Position numbers and translations under genes: made by a program. The notes beneath the pieces were generated by a model. That model saw only the letters and a program-made list of their open reading frames with translations, was not told where the DNA came from and made no database searches. 13,657 nt of DNA from Vicinamibacteria bacterium. GTDB taxonomy: Bacteria > Acidobacteriota > Vicinamibacteria > Vicinamibacterales > 2-12-FULL-66-21. The stretch's first letter is position 1; each line of letters opens with the position of its first letter. Shown piece after piece: positions 13,327 to 13,657 of the stretch. The stretch spans positions 1 through 13,657 of the forward strand of contig JAICSD010000067.1 of the NCBI GenBank assembly GCA_025937075.1. The letters run 5' to 3'.

Positions 13327-13364
13327 GCGAATTAGCAATCTGCAATCTTCAATCTGCAATTCGC
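13327..13364. repeat. Heptamer repeats (CAATCTG type) within an inverted repeat
   Basis: Four 7-bp units AGCAATC, TGCAATC, TTCAATC and TGCAATT fill 13334-13361. They are bracketed by GCGAATT (13327-13333) and AATTCGC (13358-13364), which are inverted copies. The array starts 8 bp after the metallopeptidase stop and reaches into the end of the convergent NlpC/P60 gene. Confidence 0.75.
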
Positions 13365-13657
13365 CGGGCGCCCACGAATCGGGAAGCCCAGTACCTTGCG
13401 CTGAGGTGCTCGATGCGCACCTCGCCGCTGCCGCTCGGCGCGTGCACGAACTCGTCGCCCCCGAGCGAGATGCCGACGTGCGATGCGCCGCGCGAAACCG
13501 TGTGGAAGAACACGAGATCGCCCGCCTCGAGGTCGCCGCGCCGGACGCTCCGGCCGACGCGGTACTGTTCCGCCACCGTCCTCGGCATGGCGACGCCGTT
13601 TCGCGCGAACACATACTCCACGAGACCGCTGCAGTCGAAGCCCGCAGGCGTTGAACC
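13349..13657 (-). CDS. NlpC/P60 family (C40) peptidase, C-terminal part
   Basis: The last 102 codons of a minus-strand gene are present; its start lies beyond the right edge. The NlpC/P60 fold is clear: catalytic Cys in GFDCSGLVEYVF, then RTVAEQYRVG, the GDLVFFHT block, catalytic His in SHVGISLGG, and the third polar residue His in EFVHAPS. Such enzymes cut peptide bonds of the peptidoglycan stem, often between D-glutamate and a diamino acid, in the periplasm. The N-terminal signal and any SH3 or LysM domains are outside the window. The stop codon (13349-13351) and the final residues IAD lie within a heptamer repeat array, so the natural C-terminus may have been altered. A GTG at 13621 could be read as a start, but the catalytic Cys lies upstream of it, so it is internal. 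Confidence 0.88.
   Translation of the reverse strand, partial: GSTPAGFDCSGLVEYVFARNGVAMPRTVAEQYRVGRSVRRGDLEAGDLVFFHTVSRGASHVGISLGGDEFVHAPSGSGEVRIEHLSARYWASRFVGARRIAD

Overview
The window looks like chromosomal DNA of a high-GC Gram-negative soil-type bacterium, most likely an acidobacterium of the Vicinamibacteria group. That placement rests on recognition rather than a search. It is based on secreted S8 proteases ending in long NIVWGT-type hexapeptide arrays, a GNAT protein typical of such genomes, frequent GTG starts and heptameric spacer repeats. No tRNA, rRNA, CRISPR array, insertion sequence or phage gene is visible.

Layout. At the left edge, the minus strand carries the N-terminus of a multi-pass membrane sensor that continues outside the window (1-395). 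Next on the minus strand is a secreted subtilase with a C-terminal VVWTNS array (498-2231). A divergent gap separates it from a plus-strand oligopeptide ABC importer cluster: a lipoprotein binding protein (2457-4202) and two permeases (4249-5175, 5172-6101), with no ATPase gene. A long gap of about 365 bp holds a CRP-like palindrome and several hairpins. It leads to a second subtilase with 16 N[IV]VWGT units (6468-8495), whose stop codon overlaps the start of a GNAT acetyltransferase (8495-9154).

A second plus-strand operon follows, preceded by a 23-bp near-palindrome that looks like an operator. It encodes a DHDPS-superfamily aldolase closest in sequence feel to 4-hydroxy-2-oxoglutarate aldolase (9288-10169), an alanine-glyoxylate aminotransferase-like enzyme (10173-11273) and the monofunctional transglycosylase MtgA (11270-12130). 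After it come a 170-bp heptamer array, a 16-bp-stem inverted repeat and a strong sigma70-type promoter driving a probable zinc metallopeptidase (12513-13325). The right edge has the C-terminal part of an NlpC/P60 peptidase on the minus strand, whose stop codon lies in another heptamer array.

How the genes may work together (inference). Two secreted proteases flank a peptide importer, and the aldolase plus aminotransferase pair forms the last two steps of hydroxyproline catabolism (4-hydroxy-2-oxoglutarate to pyruvate and glyoxylate, then glyoxylate to glycine). Together this suggests use of external protein, possibly hydroxyproline-rich protein. The metallopeptidase, MtgA and NlpC/P60 genes at the right concern the cell wall or unknown proteolysis and are not obviously linked to it.
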